A DNA stretch of 15,836 nt from JBBDIX01 sp040880235. GTDB taxonomy: Bacteria; Actinomycetota; Nitriliruptoria; Nitriliruptorales; Nitriliruptoraceae. Positions 5,720-13,755 of the stretch are shown here, in pieces. The notes beneath the pieces were generated by a model that saw only the letters and a program-made list of their open reading frames with translations, did not search any database and was not told where the DNA came from. Location of the stretch: NCBI GenBank assembly GCA_040880235.1, contig JBBDIX010000068.1, positions 1-15,836 of the forward strand. Direction: 5' to 3'. Position 1 is the stretch's first letter. Each line of letters starts with the position of its first letter. The translations under genes and the position numbers were made by a program.

Positions 5720-7371
5720 CTGACGAGCACCGCCGCAGACCGAGCGACCTCGAGCAGCGCCTGCGGCTGGACACCGAGGTACAGCACGAGCGCAGCACTG
5801 ACCGCGACCGCGGCCGACAGTCCGGTCGTCACCACGGGCAGGCCGCGGTTCGTGTCGGGCTCCTCGAGGAACATGGTCGCTGCGATGCGCAGGTAGAAGT
5901 ACGCAGCGACGGCACTCGACACCACGCCGACGACCACGAGCCACGTGAGCCCGGCATCGATCCCGGCCCGGAACACGACCAGCTTGCCGACGAACCCGGC
6001 CGTCGCCGGGATTCCGGCGAGCGACAGCAGACACAGCCCGAGCATTCCCGCCAGCGCCGGTGCGCTGCGTCCGAGGCCTCGCAGGTCCAGCAGGGTCACC
6101 TCACCCTGACGACGCCGTTCGACGGCGATGACGCACCCGAAGGCCCCGACGGTGCCCACGGCGTACGTCAGCACGTACCAGAGCGTTGCCGACAGGCCCA
6201 GGTCCGAGTGGGCGACCAGCCCGATCGCGGCGTAGCCGGCATGGGTGACCGACGAGTAGGCCAGCATGCGCTTGACGTCGTGCTGGACCAGCGCGAGGTA
6301 GGCGCCGTACAGCATCGTGACGGCCGCCAGCACCGCCAGGACCGGCACCCAGATGCCAGCGAGTGACGGGAACGCGACGAGGTACAGACGCAGGGCCAGG
6401 GCGAACGCCGCCGCCTTGGTGGCCGCGGCCATGAACGCCGTGATGCTGGTGGGCGCTCCCTGGTAGACGTCGGCCACCCACAGGTGGAACGGCGCGAGCG
6501 CGGCCTTGAACGCGACCCCGACGGTGACGAGTGCCAGGCCCAGTCCCGCCACCACGGGCGGGGTGGTCACGAGTCCGATCGTCGCGCCGATCGAGGACAG
6601 CTGCACCGTCCCCGTCGCGACGTACACGAGGGCCATGCCGTAGAGCAGGATCGCCGACGAGATCGCCCCGAGCACGAAGTACTTGAGGGACGCCTCCTGG
6701 GAACGCCGGTCACGGCGTGCGAGTCCGGCGAGCACGTACAGCGCGAGCGACAGCACCTCGAGGGCGATGAACGCCGTGATGAGGTCGTTCGCCGTGCCAA
6801 GTGCGGCCATGCCGACGGCCGCCAGCAGGATCAGCGACTCGACCTCGGCCCGGTTGATCCGCCGGTCGGTGAGATACCCGTACCCGAGGGGGACGACGAG
6901 CAGCGCCACGAGGTAGACCGTCAGGCGGGTGAACAGCGCGATGCCGTCGCTGGCGACCGATCCGGCCATGGCGTCGTGGACGGCGATGAGGTCCTGCCCG
7001 GGCACGACGGTCAGGTGGGTGGCGTACTGCCAGCCGGTGAGCACGAGTGCCGCCACGAGAGACAACCCGGCGCCCCATGCCTGCACGAGGCTCGGTCGGC
7101 CCGGGAACCGGGCGACGAGCACGGGCAGTGACAGGCCCAGCAGCCCCGTCACCACGGCGGGCAGCGTGTGGCCCGCACCGTGCATGAGCACACCAGCGGC
7201 GACCGCGACCGCGGCGATGGGCAGTGCGACCACCTGCGGCCGCGGCCGAGAGATGGCCACGAGCAGCAGGACCAGTGCGGCGGCCGTCGGGGGCAGTTCG
7301 GGCGCGATGCTCGACCACTCGATCGTCGGCACCGCGACCTGCGCGAGGAACGTCACGGGAAGGCTGGTCAT
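5716..7371 (-). CDS. nuoN: NADH-quinone oxidoreductase subunit N (antiporter-like)
   Basis: The antiporter-like proton-channel subunit nearest the quinone module. 551 residues, near the actinobacterial length, with about 14 hydrophobic helices. Key charged residues by position: Glu204 in FIALEVLSLALYVLAG (helix-5 glutamate), Lys230, Lys289 in AFKAALAPFHLW (helix-7 lysine), Lys319 in ATKAAAF (helix 8), and the VQHDVKRMLAYSSVTHAGY segment near 372-390. The ATG overlaps the nuoM stop (ATGA). About 70 hydrophobic residues precede the first well-conserved helix, as in other actinobacterial NuoN. Nothing is missing. Confidence 0.97.
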   Translation of the reverse strand: MTSLPVTFLAQVAVPTIEWSSIAPELPPTAAALVLLLVAISRPRPQVVALPIAAVAVAAGVLMHGAGHTLPAVVTGLLGLSLPVLVARFPGRPSLVQAWGAGLSLVAALVLTGWQYATHLTVVPGQDLIAVHDAMAGSVASDGIALFTRLTVYLVALLVVPLGYGYLTDRRINRAEVESLILLAAVGMAALGTANDLITAFIALEVLSLALYVLAGLARRDRRSQEASLKYFVLGAISSAILLYGMALVYVATGTVQLSSIGATIGLVTTPPVVAGLGLALVTVGVAFKAALAPFHLWVADVYQGAPTSITAFMAAATKAAAFALALRLYLVAFPSLAGIWVPVLAVLAAVTMLYGAYLALVQHDVKRMLAYSSVTHAGYAAIGLVAHSDLGLSATLWYVLTYAVGTVGAFGCVIAVERRRQGEVTLLDLRGLGRSAPALAGMLGLCLLSLAGIPATAGFVGKLVVFRAGIDAGLTWLVVVGVVSSAVAAYFYLRIAATMFLEEPDTNRGLPVVTTGLSAAVAVSAALVLYLGVQPQALLEVARSAAVLVR

Positions 7372-8867
7372 CGCGCGTCCTCCGCACCGAGGTCGTCCGC
7401 CGCTGCGAGCGCTCCGGCCTCGACCTCCATCAGGACCCGGTCGACCGAGGGCGTCACGAGGTCGAAGACGGGCTTCGGGTACACCCCGATCGCGACGATG
7501 AGCGCGACCAGCGGCACGAGCACGCCCACCTCACGGATCGTCAGGTCGCGCGTCGTGCGGTTCTCCTCGGTCTCGAGGGGCCCCTGGAACATGCGCTGGT
7601 ACGCCCACAGCAGGTAGAGCGCCGCGAGCACCGCGCCGAACGCCGCGAGCACGCCGGCGGCCCGGTTCACCTGGAAGGTGCCGAGCAGGATGGGGAACTC
7701 ACCGACGAAGCCGTTGAGCCCGGGCAGTGCCAGTGACGACAGGGACACGACGAGCCACAGTCCGGCCAGCACCGGCACGCTGCGGGCCAGGCCCCCGAAG
7801 TCGGCGATCATCCGGGTGTGGCGCCGCTCGTACAGAAACCCGATGAGCAGGAACAGGGCGCCGGTCGACAACCCGTGGTTGATCATCTGCACCACGGAGG
7901 CCGAGGTCGCCGTGGTGTTCAGCGCGAACATGCCGAGCACGACGAAGCCCATGTGGCTGACCGACGAGTAGGCGATGAGTCGCTTGATGTCTGCCTGCAT
8001 CAGCGCGACCACCGCCCCGTACAGGATCCCGATCACCGACACCGCCAGCAGCCAGGGGGCGAACTGGACGGTCGCGTCCGGCAGGATCGGCAGCGCGTAG
8101 CGCAGCAGGCCGAACGTGCCGAGCTTCAGGAGCACCGCGGCCAGCATCACCGAACCGCCGGTCGGCGCCTCGGTGTGCGCGGCCGGCAGCCAGGTGTGGA
8201 CCGGGAAGAGCGGCACCTTGACCGCGAACGCCAGCAGGAAGGCACCGAACAGCCACCGCTGTTCGGTCTGACCGAGCGACAGGGCGTTGACCGCGTCGTA
8301 CGAGAAGCTGCCCGCCTGTGCCTGCAGGTACAGGATCGCGACGAGCATGACGAGCCCGCCGAGCAGGGTGTAGAGGAAGAACTTCACCGCGGCGTACCGG
8401 CGGTGGGCGCCGCCCCAGATCCCGATGATCAGGTACATCGGCACGAGGCTGAACTCGAAGAACACGTAGAACAGCAGCAGGTCGGTGGCGGCGAACACCC
8501 CGATGACCGCGGCCTCGAGCACCAGGAACGCGACGAGGTAGCCGACCACCCGGTCGGAGATGGTGTCCCACGAGGCGACGAGCACGATCGGGGTGAGCAA
8601 CGTCGTCAGCAGGATGAGCGCGAGGCTGGTCCCGTCGACGGCCAGCGAGAAGTTCGCCCCGATCGCCGGGATCCAGGCGAGCTGTTCGGCCATCTGCAGG
8701 CTGGGGTCGGCGCGGTCGAACCCGACGAGGACCACGAGTGAGGCGACGAAGGTCGCCAGCGCGGTCGTCAGGGCGACCCACTTCGAGCCTCGCTCGGTCA
8801 GGCCGGCCACGGCCAGCACGAGCGCGCCCAGCAGGGGCAGCGCGACGGTGAGTGTGAGGATCCCCAT
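7368..8867 (-). CDS. nuoM: NADH-quinone oxidoreductase subunit M (antiporter-like)
   Basis: Middle antiporter-like proton channel of the membrane arm. 499 residues, usual length. Glu138 in FYVFFEFSLVPMYLIIG is the helix-5 glutamate (E. coli Glu144). Lys217 in FAVKVPLFPVHTWLP is the helix-7 lysine, and Lys248 is in LLKLGTFG. The discontinuous-helix segment MQADIKRLIAYSSVSHMGF and the late motif LALPGLNGFVGEF are both present. The ATG lies three bases after the nuoL stop, with a weak AGGGTGG ribosome site. The last 20 residues are a short acidic, Ala-rich tail. Confidence 0.97.
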   Translation of the reverse strand: MGILTLTVALPLLGALVLAVAGLTERGSKWVALTTALATFVASLVVLVGFDRADPSLQMAEQLAWIPAIGANFSLAVDGTSLALILLTTLLTPIVLVASWDTISDRVVGYLVAFLVLEAAVIGVFAATDLLLFYVFFEFSLVPMYLIIGIWGGAHRRYAAVKFFLYTLLGGLVMLVAILYLQAQAGSFSYDAVNALSLGQTEQRWLFGAFLLAFAVKVPLFPVHTWLPAAHTEAPTGGSVMLAAVLLKLGTFGLLRYALPILPDATVQFAPWLLAVSVIGILYGAVVALMQADIKRLIAYSSVSHMGFVVLGMFALNTTATSASVVQMINHGLSTGALFLLIGFLYERRHTRMIADFGGLARSVPVLAGLWLVVSLSSLALPGLNGFVGEFPILLGTFQVNRAAGVLAAFGAVLAALYLLWAYQRMFQGPLETEENRTTRDLTIREVGVLVPLVALIVAIGVYPKPVFDLVTPSVDRVLMEVEAGALAAADDLGAEDAR

Positions 8868-8870
8868 CGG

Positions 8871-10814
8871 TCAGACCACCCTGGCGATGACGGCGGCGAT
8901 CAGCGCGAGGGCACCGATGACGACGGCGGCGATGTATGTCCGGACCGAACCCGTCTGGGCACGGCGGCCGGTCCTGGCAAGCGCGAGCGATCCCGCGCCC
9001 ACCCCGTCGACGGCCCGGTCGATGACTCGTGTGTCGAACCACACGGCAGCGCGCGCGACGCCTCCGCCTCCGCGGACGAGGACCGCCTCGTAGAGTTCGT
9101 CGACGAAGAAGCGACGCTCGAACAGTTCCGCGAGGCGTCCGCGAACCGGCTCGGAGACTCGTCCGGAGGTCACGTCCCGGCGGATGTAGGCGAACCAGGC
9201 CACGCCGATCCCGACCGCGGCGGCGACGATCGCGACCGCGATCAGCACCGGTTCACCGAGCGAGCCCGCCGGTGTGAGACCGAGCGCACCGGCGTCGGCG
9301 GTCACCGGCGCGAGGAATCGGTACAGCGGTCCGTGATGCACCGGGTTGAGCGCCAGTCCCCCGACGGCCGACAGCACCCCGAGCACGATCAGCGGCACGG
9401 TCATCGACCGCGGCGACTCGTGGGGATGGACGCCTGCGGGATGGCGTGCGGAGCCGAGGAACACCAGGAAGAACCACCGGGACATGTAGAAGGCCGTGAG
9501 CACCGCGGCCACGAGTCCCACGGCCCAGACGCCGCCGAATCCCTGCATGTACGCCTCGGTGAGGATCTGGTCCTTGGAGAAGAATCCGGCGAACGGCGGC
9601 ACCCCGGAGATGGCGAGCCACGCGACGGCCGACGTCCAGAACGTCACCGGCATGACGCGACGAAGACCCCCCATCTGCCACACGTCGGTCCGGTTGGCCA
9701 TGGCGTGCATCACGGATCCGGCCGCGAGGAACAGCAGCCCCTTGAAGAACGCATGGGTCACGAGGTGGAAGATCCCCTCGCGGAACGCACCCACCCCGAC
9801 GGCGATGAACATGAAGCCCAGTTGCGAGACGGTCGAGTAGGCGAGGATCTTCTTGATGTCGTCCTGACGCAGGGCGATCAGGGCCGCCATCAGGGCGGTC
9901 GCCGCACCGATCCACGCGATCAGGGTCATCGCGTCGACCGACCCCACGACCACGGGCGACATCCGCACCATCAGGTAGACGCCCGCGGTCACCATCGTCG
10001 CCGCGTGGATGAGTGCGGACACCGGCGTCGGGCCGGCCATCGCGTCCGGGAGCCACACGTACAACGGGATCTGGGCGGACTTCGCGACCGCACCACCGAG
10101 CAGCAGCGCCGTGAGCAGGAATGCGGTGCCCGACGACACCGTGCCGGCCTGCGTGTTGATGTCCAGGATGTCGAGGGTGCCGAAGGTCGCGAAGGCGAGG
10201 AACATCGCCACCATGAACGACACGTCGCCGACCCGGTTGGTCACGAAGGCCTTCTTCGCAGCGGTGGCGTACTCGGTGCGTTCGAACCAGAAGCCGATGA
10301 GCAGGTAGCTCGACAGGCCGACGAGTTCCCACCCCAGGAACAGCGTGAGCAGGTTCGACCCCAGCACGAGCACCAGCATCGAGGCCAGGAACAGGTTGAG
10401 GTAGGCGAAGAAGCGGGGGTAGCGCTCGTCGCCGTGCATGTACCCGACCGAGTAGACGTGGACGAGCAGCCCCACGCCGGTCACGACGAGCAGCATCACG
10501 GCGGTGAGCTGGTCGACGAGCAGTTCGAACGTGACCCGAAGGTCACCGACCTCGATCCAGGTCGGCATGGCACGAAGGTGCGTGGCCGGGTCGGCGATGA
10601 CCTGCAGCGCGATGGCGACCGACAGGGCGAACGTCGCGGCGGCAGCGCCCAGCGCGATGTTCGCGGCACGGTCGCCCAGGGTGCGGGTGGCCAGCAGCAC
10701 GACGAGGAACCCGACGAACGGGATGACCGGGACGAGCCAGGCGAGCCCGACCGCTCCGGCGGTCGCGCTGACCACCTCGTTGGCCGACACGGCGTCGGCG
10801 GCGAGCAGAGTCAC
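8871..10814 (-). CDS. nuoL: NADH-quinone oxidoreductase subunit L (antiporter-like)
   Basis: Distal antiporter-like proton channel, with the long lateral helix that runs along the membrane arm. 647 residues. Glu163 in LFLGWELVGLSSYLLIG is the helix-5 glutamate; Lys245 in GAVAKSAQIPLYVWLPDAM is the helix-7 lysine. HAATMVTAGVYL, DDIKKILAYSTVSQLGFM (near 318-335) and THAFFKGLLFLAAGSVMH follow in the usual order. The C-terminal third has the charged amphipathic region and a last hydrophobic helix expected of the lateral helix and its anchor. The GTG start is one base from the nuoK stop, with only a weak GAGG site, so it is probably coupled. The first 25 residues before helix 1 are a little long. 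Confidence 0.97.
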   Translation of the reverse strand: MTLLAADAVSANEVVSATAGAVGLAWLVPVIPFVGFLVVLLATRTLGDRAANIALGAAAATFALSVAIALQVIADPATHLRAMPTWIEVGDLRVTFELLVDQLTAVMLLVVTGVGLLVHVYSVGYMHGDERYPRFFAYLNLFLASMLVLVLGSNLLTLFLGWELVGLSSYLLIGFWFERTEYATAAKKAFVTNRVGDVSFMVAMFLAFATFGTLDILDINTQAGTVSSGTAFLLTALLLGGAVAKSAQIPLYVWLPDAMAGPTPVSALIHAATMVTAGVYLMVRMSPVVVGSVDAMTLIAWIGAATALMAALIALRQDDIKKILAYSTVSQLGFMFIAVGVGAFREGIFHLVTHAFFKGLLFLAAGSVMHAMANRTDVWQMGGLRRVMPVTFWTSAVAWLAISGVPPFAGFFSKDQILTEAYMQGFGGVWAVGLVAAVLTAFYMSRWFFLVFLGSARHPAGVHPHESPRSMTVPLIVLGVLSAVGGLALNPVHHGPLYRFLAPVTADAGALGLTPAGSLGEPVLIAVAIVAAAVGIGVAWFAYIRRDVTSGRVSEPVRGRLAELFERRFFVDELYEAVLVRGGGGVARAAVWFDTRVIDRAVDGVGAGSLALARTGRRAQTGSVRTYIAAVVIGALALIAAVIARVV

Positions 10815-10815
10815 G

Positions 10816-11115
10816 TCAGTACCTCAGCAGCTGGGGAACGTCGACGTCGAGCGTCCCTCGACGGAAGTACAGGTTCATGAGCAGTGCCAGGCCGACGACG
10901 ACCTCGGCGGCCGCGACCACGATCACGAAGAAGACGAACACCTGCCCGTCGGGACCACCCCACATCCGGGCGGCGGCTGCGAGCGTGAGGTTGACGGCGT
11001 TGAGCATCAGCTCGACGCACATGAACAGCACGATCGCGTTGCGACGGACCATCACGCCGACCAGGCCGATGGTGAACAGCAGCCCGGAGAGCACGTAGTA
11101 GTAGCCGATCGCCAC
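10816..11115 (-). CDS. nuoK: NADH-quinone oxidoreductase subunit K
   Basis: Small three-helix subunit carrying two buried glutamates of the proton path. 99 residues, exactly the family size. Glu35 in FMCVELMLNAVNL and Glu71 in VAAAEVVVGLALL are the conserved pair (E. coli Glu36 and Glu72). GTG 11115 follows the nuoJ stop by two bases, with AGGAGG at 11123-11128, seven bases upstream. Nothing unusual. Confidence 0.97.
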   Translation of the reverse strand: MAIGYYYVLSGLLFTIGLVGVMVRRNAIVLFMCVELMLNAVNLTLAAAARMWGGPDGQVFVFFVIVVAAAEVVVGLALLMNLYFRRGTLDVDVPQLLRY

Positions 11116-11117
11116 GG

Positions 11118-11849
11118 TCAGCCCTCCTGCCGGTCGACGGTGGAGACGCCGGTGTCGTCGGTGTCGTCGGTGGTCGGGTCGGGCGGAACGTCGCCGTTCA
11201 CGGGACCGTCGTCGAGCACACGGGACGTGTCGTCGAGGTCCTCCGGCTCGAGGTCGCGACGCCGGGCCAGGATCACCGCGCCGATGGTCGCGACGGTGAG
11301 CAGCAGGGCCGAGAGCTCGAATGGATACGTGAAGCGGGTGAACAGGCGCAGGCCGAGGAACGCGACACCCGAGCGATCGTCACCGAGCGTCTGCTCCAGG
11401 CCGACACAGCGCACGCCGTCGGTGGCGACCACGTCGGGCCCGCAGACCGATCCCGGACCGGTGTACGTGCCCACGAAGGCCAGCAGGAGCGCCGCGGACA
11501 ACACGATCCCGGCGCCGGCAGCGAGCACCCAGGTTCGCCGGGCGCGTGCGAGCAGCAGGTCGTCGCGGTGCACCCCGAGCAGCATGATCACGAACAGGAA
11601 CAGGACCATGATCGCGCCGCCGTACACGAGCACCTGGATGATCGACAGGAACGAGGACTCCAGAGTGAGGTACAGGCCGGCGATGGCGAGCAGGTTGATC
11701 ACCAGCATCAGCGCGCCGTGCACGATGTCGCGCATGGCGATCACCGCGATGGCCGACCCGAGCGCCAGGACGGCGAACAACCAGAACGCGACCACCTCCG
11801 CGGGCAGCGGCCCGAGGAACGTCACGGTCGACGAGATGAGCACGATCAC
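11118..11849 (-). CDS. nuoJ: NADH-quinone oxidoreductase subunit J
   Basis: Five-helix membrane subunit whose third helix carries the pi-bulge linked to coupling. 243 residues. The signature VLVYGGAIMVLFLFVIML at 73-90 holds the conserved Tyr76. I chose GTG 11849, which overlaps the nuoI stop (GTGA); GTG 11843, with AGGAG five bases upstream, is a close alternative that removes two residues. The loop between helices 4 and 5 (about 128-165), expected outside the cytoplasm, holds two cysteines, Cys136 and Cys148. After helix 5, residues 196-243 form an acidic hydrophilic tail rich in Asp, Pro and Thr. Confidence 0.95.
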   Translation of the reverse strand: MIVLISSTVTFLGPLPAEVVAFWLFAVLALGSAIAVIAMRDIVHGALMLVINLLAIAGLYLTLESSFLSIIQVLVYGGAIMVLFLFVIMLLGVHRDDLLLARARRTWVLAAGAGIVLSAALLLAFVGTYTGPGSVCGPDVVATDGVRCVGLEQTLGDDRSGVAFLGLRLFTRFTYPFELSALLLTVATIGAVILARRRDLEPEDLDDTSRVLDDGPVNGDVPPDPTTDDTDDTGVSTVDRQEG

Positions 11850-12577
11850 TCCTGTCCCTCGTCGATGGCGCCGGCGGCGGAACCGTCGGGGCCACGACCG
11901 TCCGGATCGTCCGGGTACATGGGCAGGGCATCGGCGGCCAACTGGAACACCGACACCGTCGCCGGGGGAACCGTGCCTCCCTGCACCGTCGGCGGGGTGA
12001 CGGCGAGCCCGCCGTAGTAGTTGTGCCCGCGTGCACGGACCTGTGCGCCCGCGTGTGGCGTGTCCGCGGTGCCCTCCGGGGGCGCTTCGAGGAGACGATC
12101 CTTGGTCCACACCAGGTCGGAGCGGGTGCCCTCGGAGATCTCGTAGTCGGGGGTCATGGTCAGTGCGCGAGTCGGACACGCCTCGATGCACAGCCCGCAC
12201 AGGATGCAGCGGCTGTAGTTGATCTGGTAGTCCTCGGCATACCGCTCACCGGGCGAGAAGCGTTCCGTCTCGGTGTTGTCGGCACCCTGGACGTAGATGG
12301 CGTCCGCCGGACACGCCCAGGCGCACAGTTCGCAGCCGATGCACTTCTCCAGCCCGTCGTCGTACCGGTTGAGCTGGTGGCGTCCGTGGAATCGCTCCTG
12401 GACCGGCCGGGGGTGCTCCGGGTACTGCCAGGTCTCGGGTCGACGGAACATCGTGCGCAATGGCACGGAGAACCCGCGCCCGAGCACGGTCCGGGTGAGC
12501 AGCACCCAGGCCAGGGCGATCAGGACCGCGAACGTCGCGGCGGTCACGAGTGCGGGCGGTAGTCCGAGATCGATCAT
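11846..12577 (-). CDS. nuoI: NADH-quinone oxidoreductase subunit I (two 4Fe-4S clusters) with N-terminal membrane helix
   Basis: Carries clusters N6a and N6b between NuoG and NuoB. 243 residues. Two ferredoxin motifs: CIGCELCAWACP at 79-90 and CILCGLCIEACP at 124-135. FHGRHQLNRY at 63-72 and FSPGERY at 107-113 are typical of actinobacterial NuoI, as is the long C-terminal region with GHNYYGGL. The ATG at 12577 overlaps the nuoH stop (ATGA) and has AGGAGG at 12585-12590, seven bases upstream, so the start is firm. The N-terminus is odd: residues 6-27 form a hydrophobic segment long enough to cross the membrane, followed by Arg29 and Arg34. NuoI is normally a peripheral protein with at most an amphipathic N-terminal helix. 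Confidence 0.97.
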   Translation of the reverse strand: MIDLGLPPALVTAATFAVLIALAWVLLTRTVLGRGFSVPLRTMFRRPETWQYPEHPRPVQERFHGRHQLNRYDDGLEKCIGCELCAWACPADAIYVQGADNTETERFSPGERYAEDYQINYSRCILCGLCIEACPTRALTMTPDYEISEGTRSDLVWTKDRLLEAPPEGTADTPHAGAQVRARGHNYYGGLAVTPPTVQGGTVPPATVSVFQLAADALPMYPDDPDGRGPDGSAAGAIDEGQE

Positions 12578-13755
12578 GGCGCCACCTCCTTGCGGTCGTC
12601 GGGTCGACGGGCGGGCGCCTCGGCGTCGTCCCGCGGGGAGGACGCGAACAGAACGGTGAGCAGCAGCACCCCGGCGACGGCGCCCATGGCCAGGCGCACC
12701 TGGCTCGACAGGCCACCCTGCTCGTTGACGAGCACGATCGCCGCCGTGACGAGCGTCCAGACGAGCGCGATCGGGATGAGGACCTTCCACCCGAGGTCCA
12801 TGAGGCGGTGGTACCGCGTGCGCGGGAGGGCGCCTCTCAGCAGGATGAAGAAGAAGATGAAGGCCGACATCTTGACCGTGAACCAGACCGTGGGCATGAA
12901 CGCCGCGATCGGGTCGGGCAGGCCGAACGTCGGTCCCGACGGGCCACCGAGGAACAGGGTGACCACGATCGCCGACATGGTCACGACCGACATGAACTCC
13001 GCCAGCATGAACATGCCGAACCGCATGCCGGAGTACTCGGTGTGGAATCCGGCGACGAGTTCGCCCTCCGCCTCGGCGAGGTCGAACGGTGGTCGGCCGG
13101 CCTCTGCGACCATGCCCACGACGAACACGATGAAGGCCGGGAACAGCGGGATGGCGAACCACCCGGGCATGCCCACCAGCAGACCGTCTCCGGCCTGCGC
13201 CTCGATGATGTCGGACACGCGCAGTGATCCGGCGTAGATGAACACGCTGGCGACGGCCAGGCCCTGGGCGATCTCGTACGAGACCATCTGGGCGCTGGCT
13301 CGCACGCCACCGAGCAGCGGGTAGGGCGATGCCGACGCCCATCCGGCGAGGAACACGCTGTAGACGTGGATCGATCCCAGCGCGAGCACCCACAGCACGC
13401 CGACGTGGAGGTCCGCCACGACGAGGGTGAAGGTCTCACCGAAGAGCGTCACCTCTCCGCCGATGGGGATGACCGCGATCGACAGGAATCCGGCGACCAC
13501 CCCGATGACCGGGGCGATCGTGAAGATGGGCTGGCGAACCATCGACGGGGTGACGTCCTCCTTGAAGAACATCTTGAGCCCGTCGACCAGGGTCTGGAGC
13601 ATCCCGAACGGTCCGACGCGGTTGGGACCGATGCGCTGCTGCATGCGCGCGACGATGCGGCGTTCCGCCCAGATGAGCAGGGCCGTGGTCAGCAGGAAGT
13701 AGGTGAAGACCACGACGGTCGTCAGCACGGAGACCCACAGGGGCGCGGTCGCCAT
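12574..13755 (-). CDS. nuoH: NADH-quinone oxidoreductase subunit H, conventional copy (NuoH1)
   Basis: Membrane subunit linking the quinone site to the proton channels. 393 residues from ATG 13755, which has GGGGAGG at 13763-13769, seven bases upstream; GTG 13758 would add one residue but is too close to that site. Conserved elements: ARMQQRIGPNRVGPFG at 36-51, FFKEDVTP near 63-70, WASASPYPLLGG, AGRPPFDLAEAEGELVAG with all three clustered glutamates, and HTEYSGM. It matches conventional actinobacterial NuoH. The last 25 or so residues are a charged hydrophilic tail. Compare the divergent copy at 1-814. Confidence 0.97.
   Translation of the reverse strand: MATAPLWVSVLTTVVVFTYFLLTTALLIWAERRIVARMQQRIGPNRVGPFGMLQTLVDGLKMFFKEDVTPSMVRQPIFTIAPVIGVVAGFLSIAVIPIGGEVTLFGETFTLVVADLHVGVLWVLALGSIHVYSVFLAGWASASPYPLLGGVRASAQMVSYEIAQGLAVASVFIYAGSLRVSDIIEAQAGDGLLVGMPGWFAIPLFPAFIVFVVGMVAEAGRPPFDLAEAEGELVAGFHTEYSGMRFGMFMLAEFMSVVTMSAIVVTLFLGGPSGPTFGLPDPIAAFMPTVWFTVKMSAFIFFFILLRGALPRTRYHRLMDLGWKVLIPIALVWTLVTAAIVLVNEQGGLSSQVRLAMGAVAGVLLLTVLFASSPRDDAEAPARRPDDRKEVAP
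12585..12590 (-). promoter_or_regulatory. Ribosome binding site of nuoI
   Basis: A consensus AGGAGG seven bases before the ATG at 12577. It fixes the nuoI start and so makes the hydrophobic N-terminal extension part of the protein rather than an annotation error. Confidence 0.85.

Noticed and set aside
3938..5896. An open frame of 652 codons on the plus strand
   Set aside because: Antisense to ung and the polyprenyl synthase, both with intact active-site motifs. No domain recognised.
9333..10880. An open frame of 515 codons on the plus strand
   Set aside because: Antisense to nuoL, with a His/Arg/Gly/Glu-rich composition that mirrors the membrane-protein codons. No ribosome site or known motif seen.
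11850..13393. Longer open frames running into nuoI and nuoJ from upstream
   Set aside because: The added parts are out-of-frame readings of nuoH and nuoI. True starts at 12577 and 11849 are supported by stop-start overlaps and ribosome sites.
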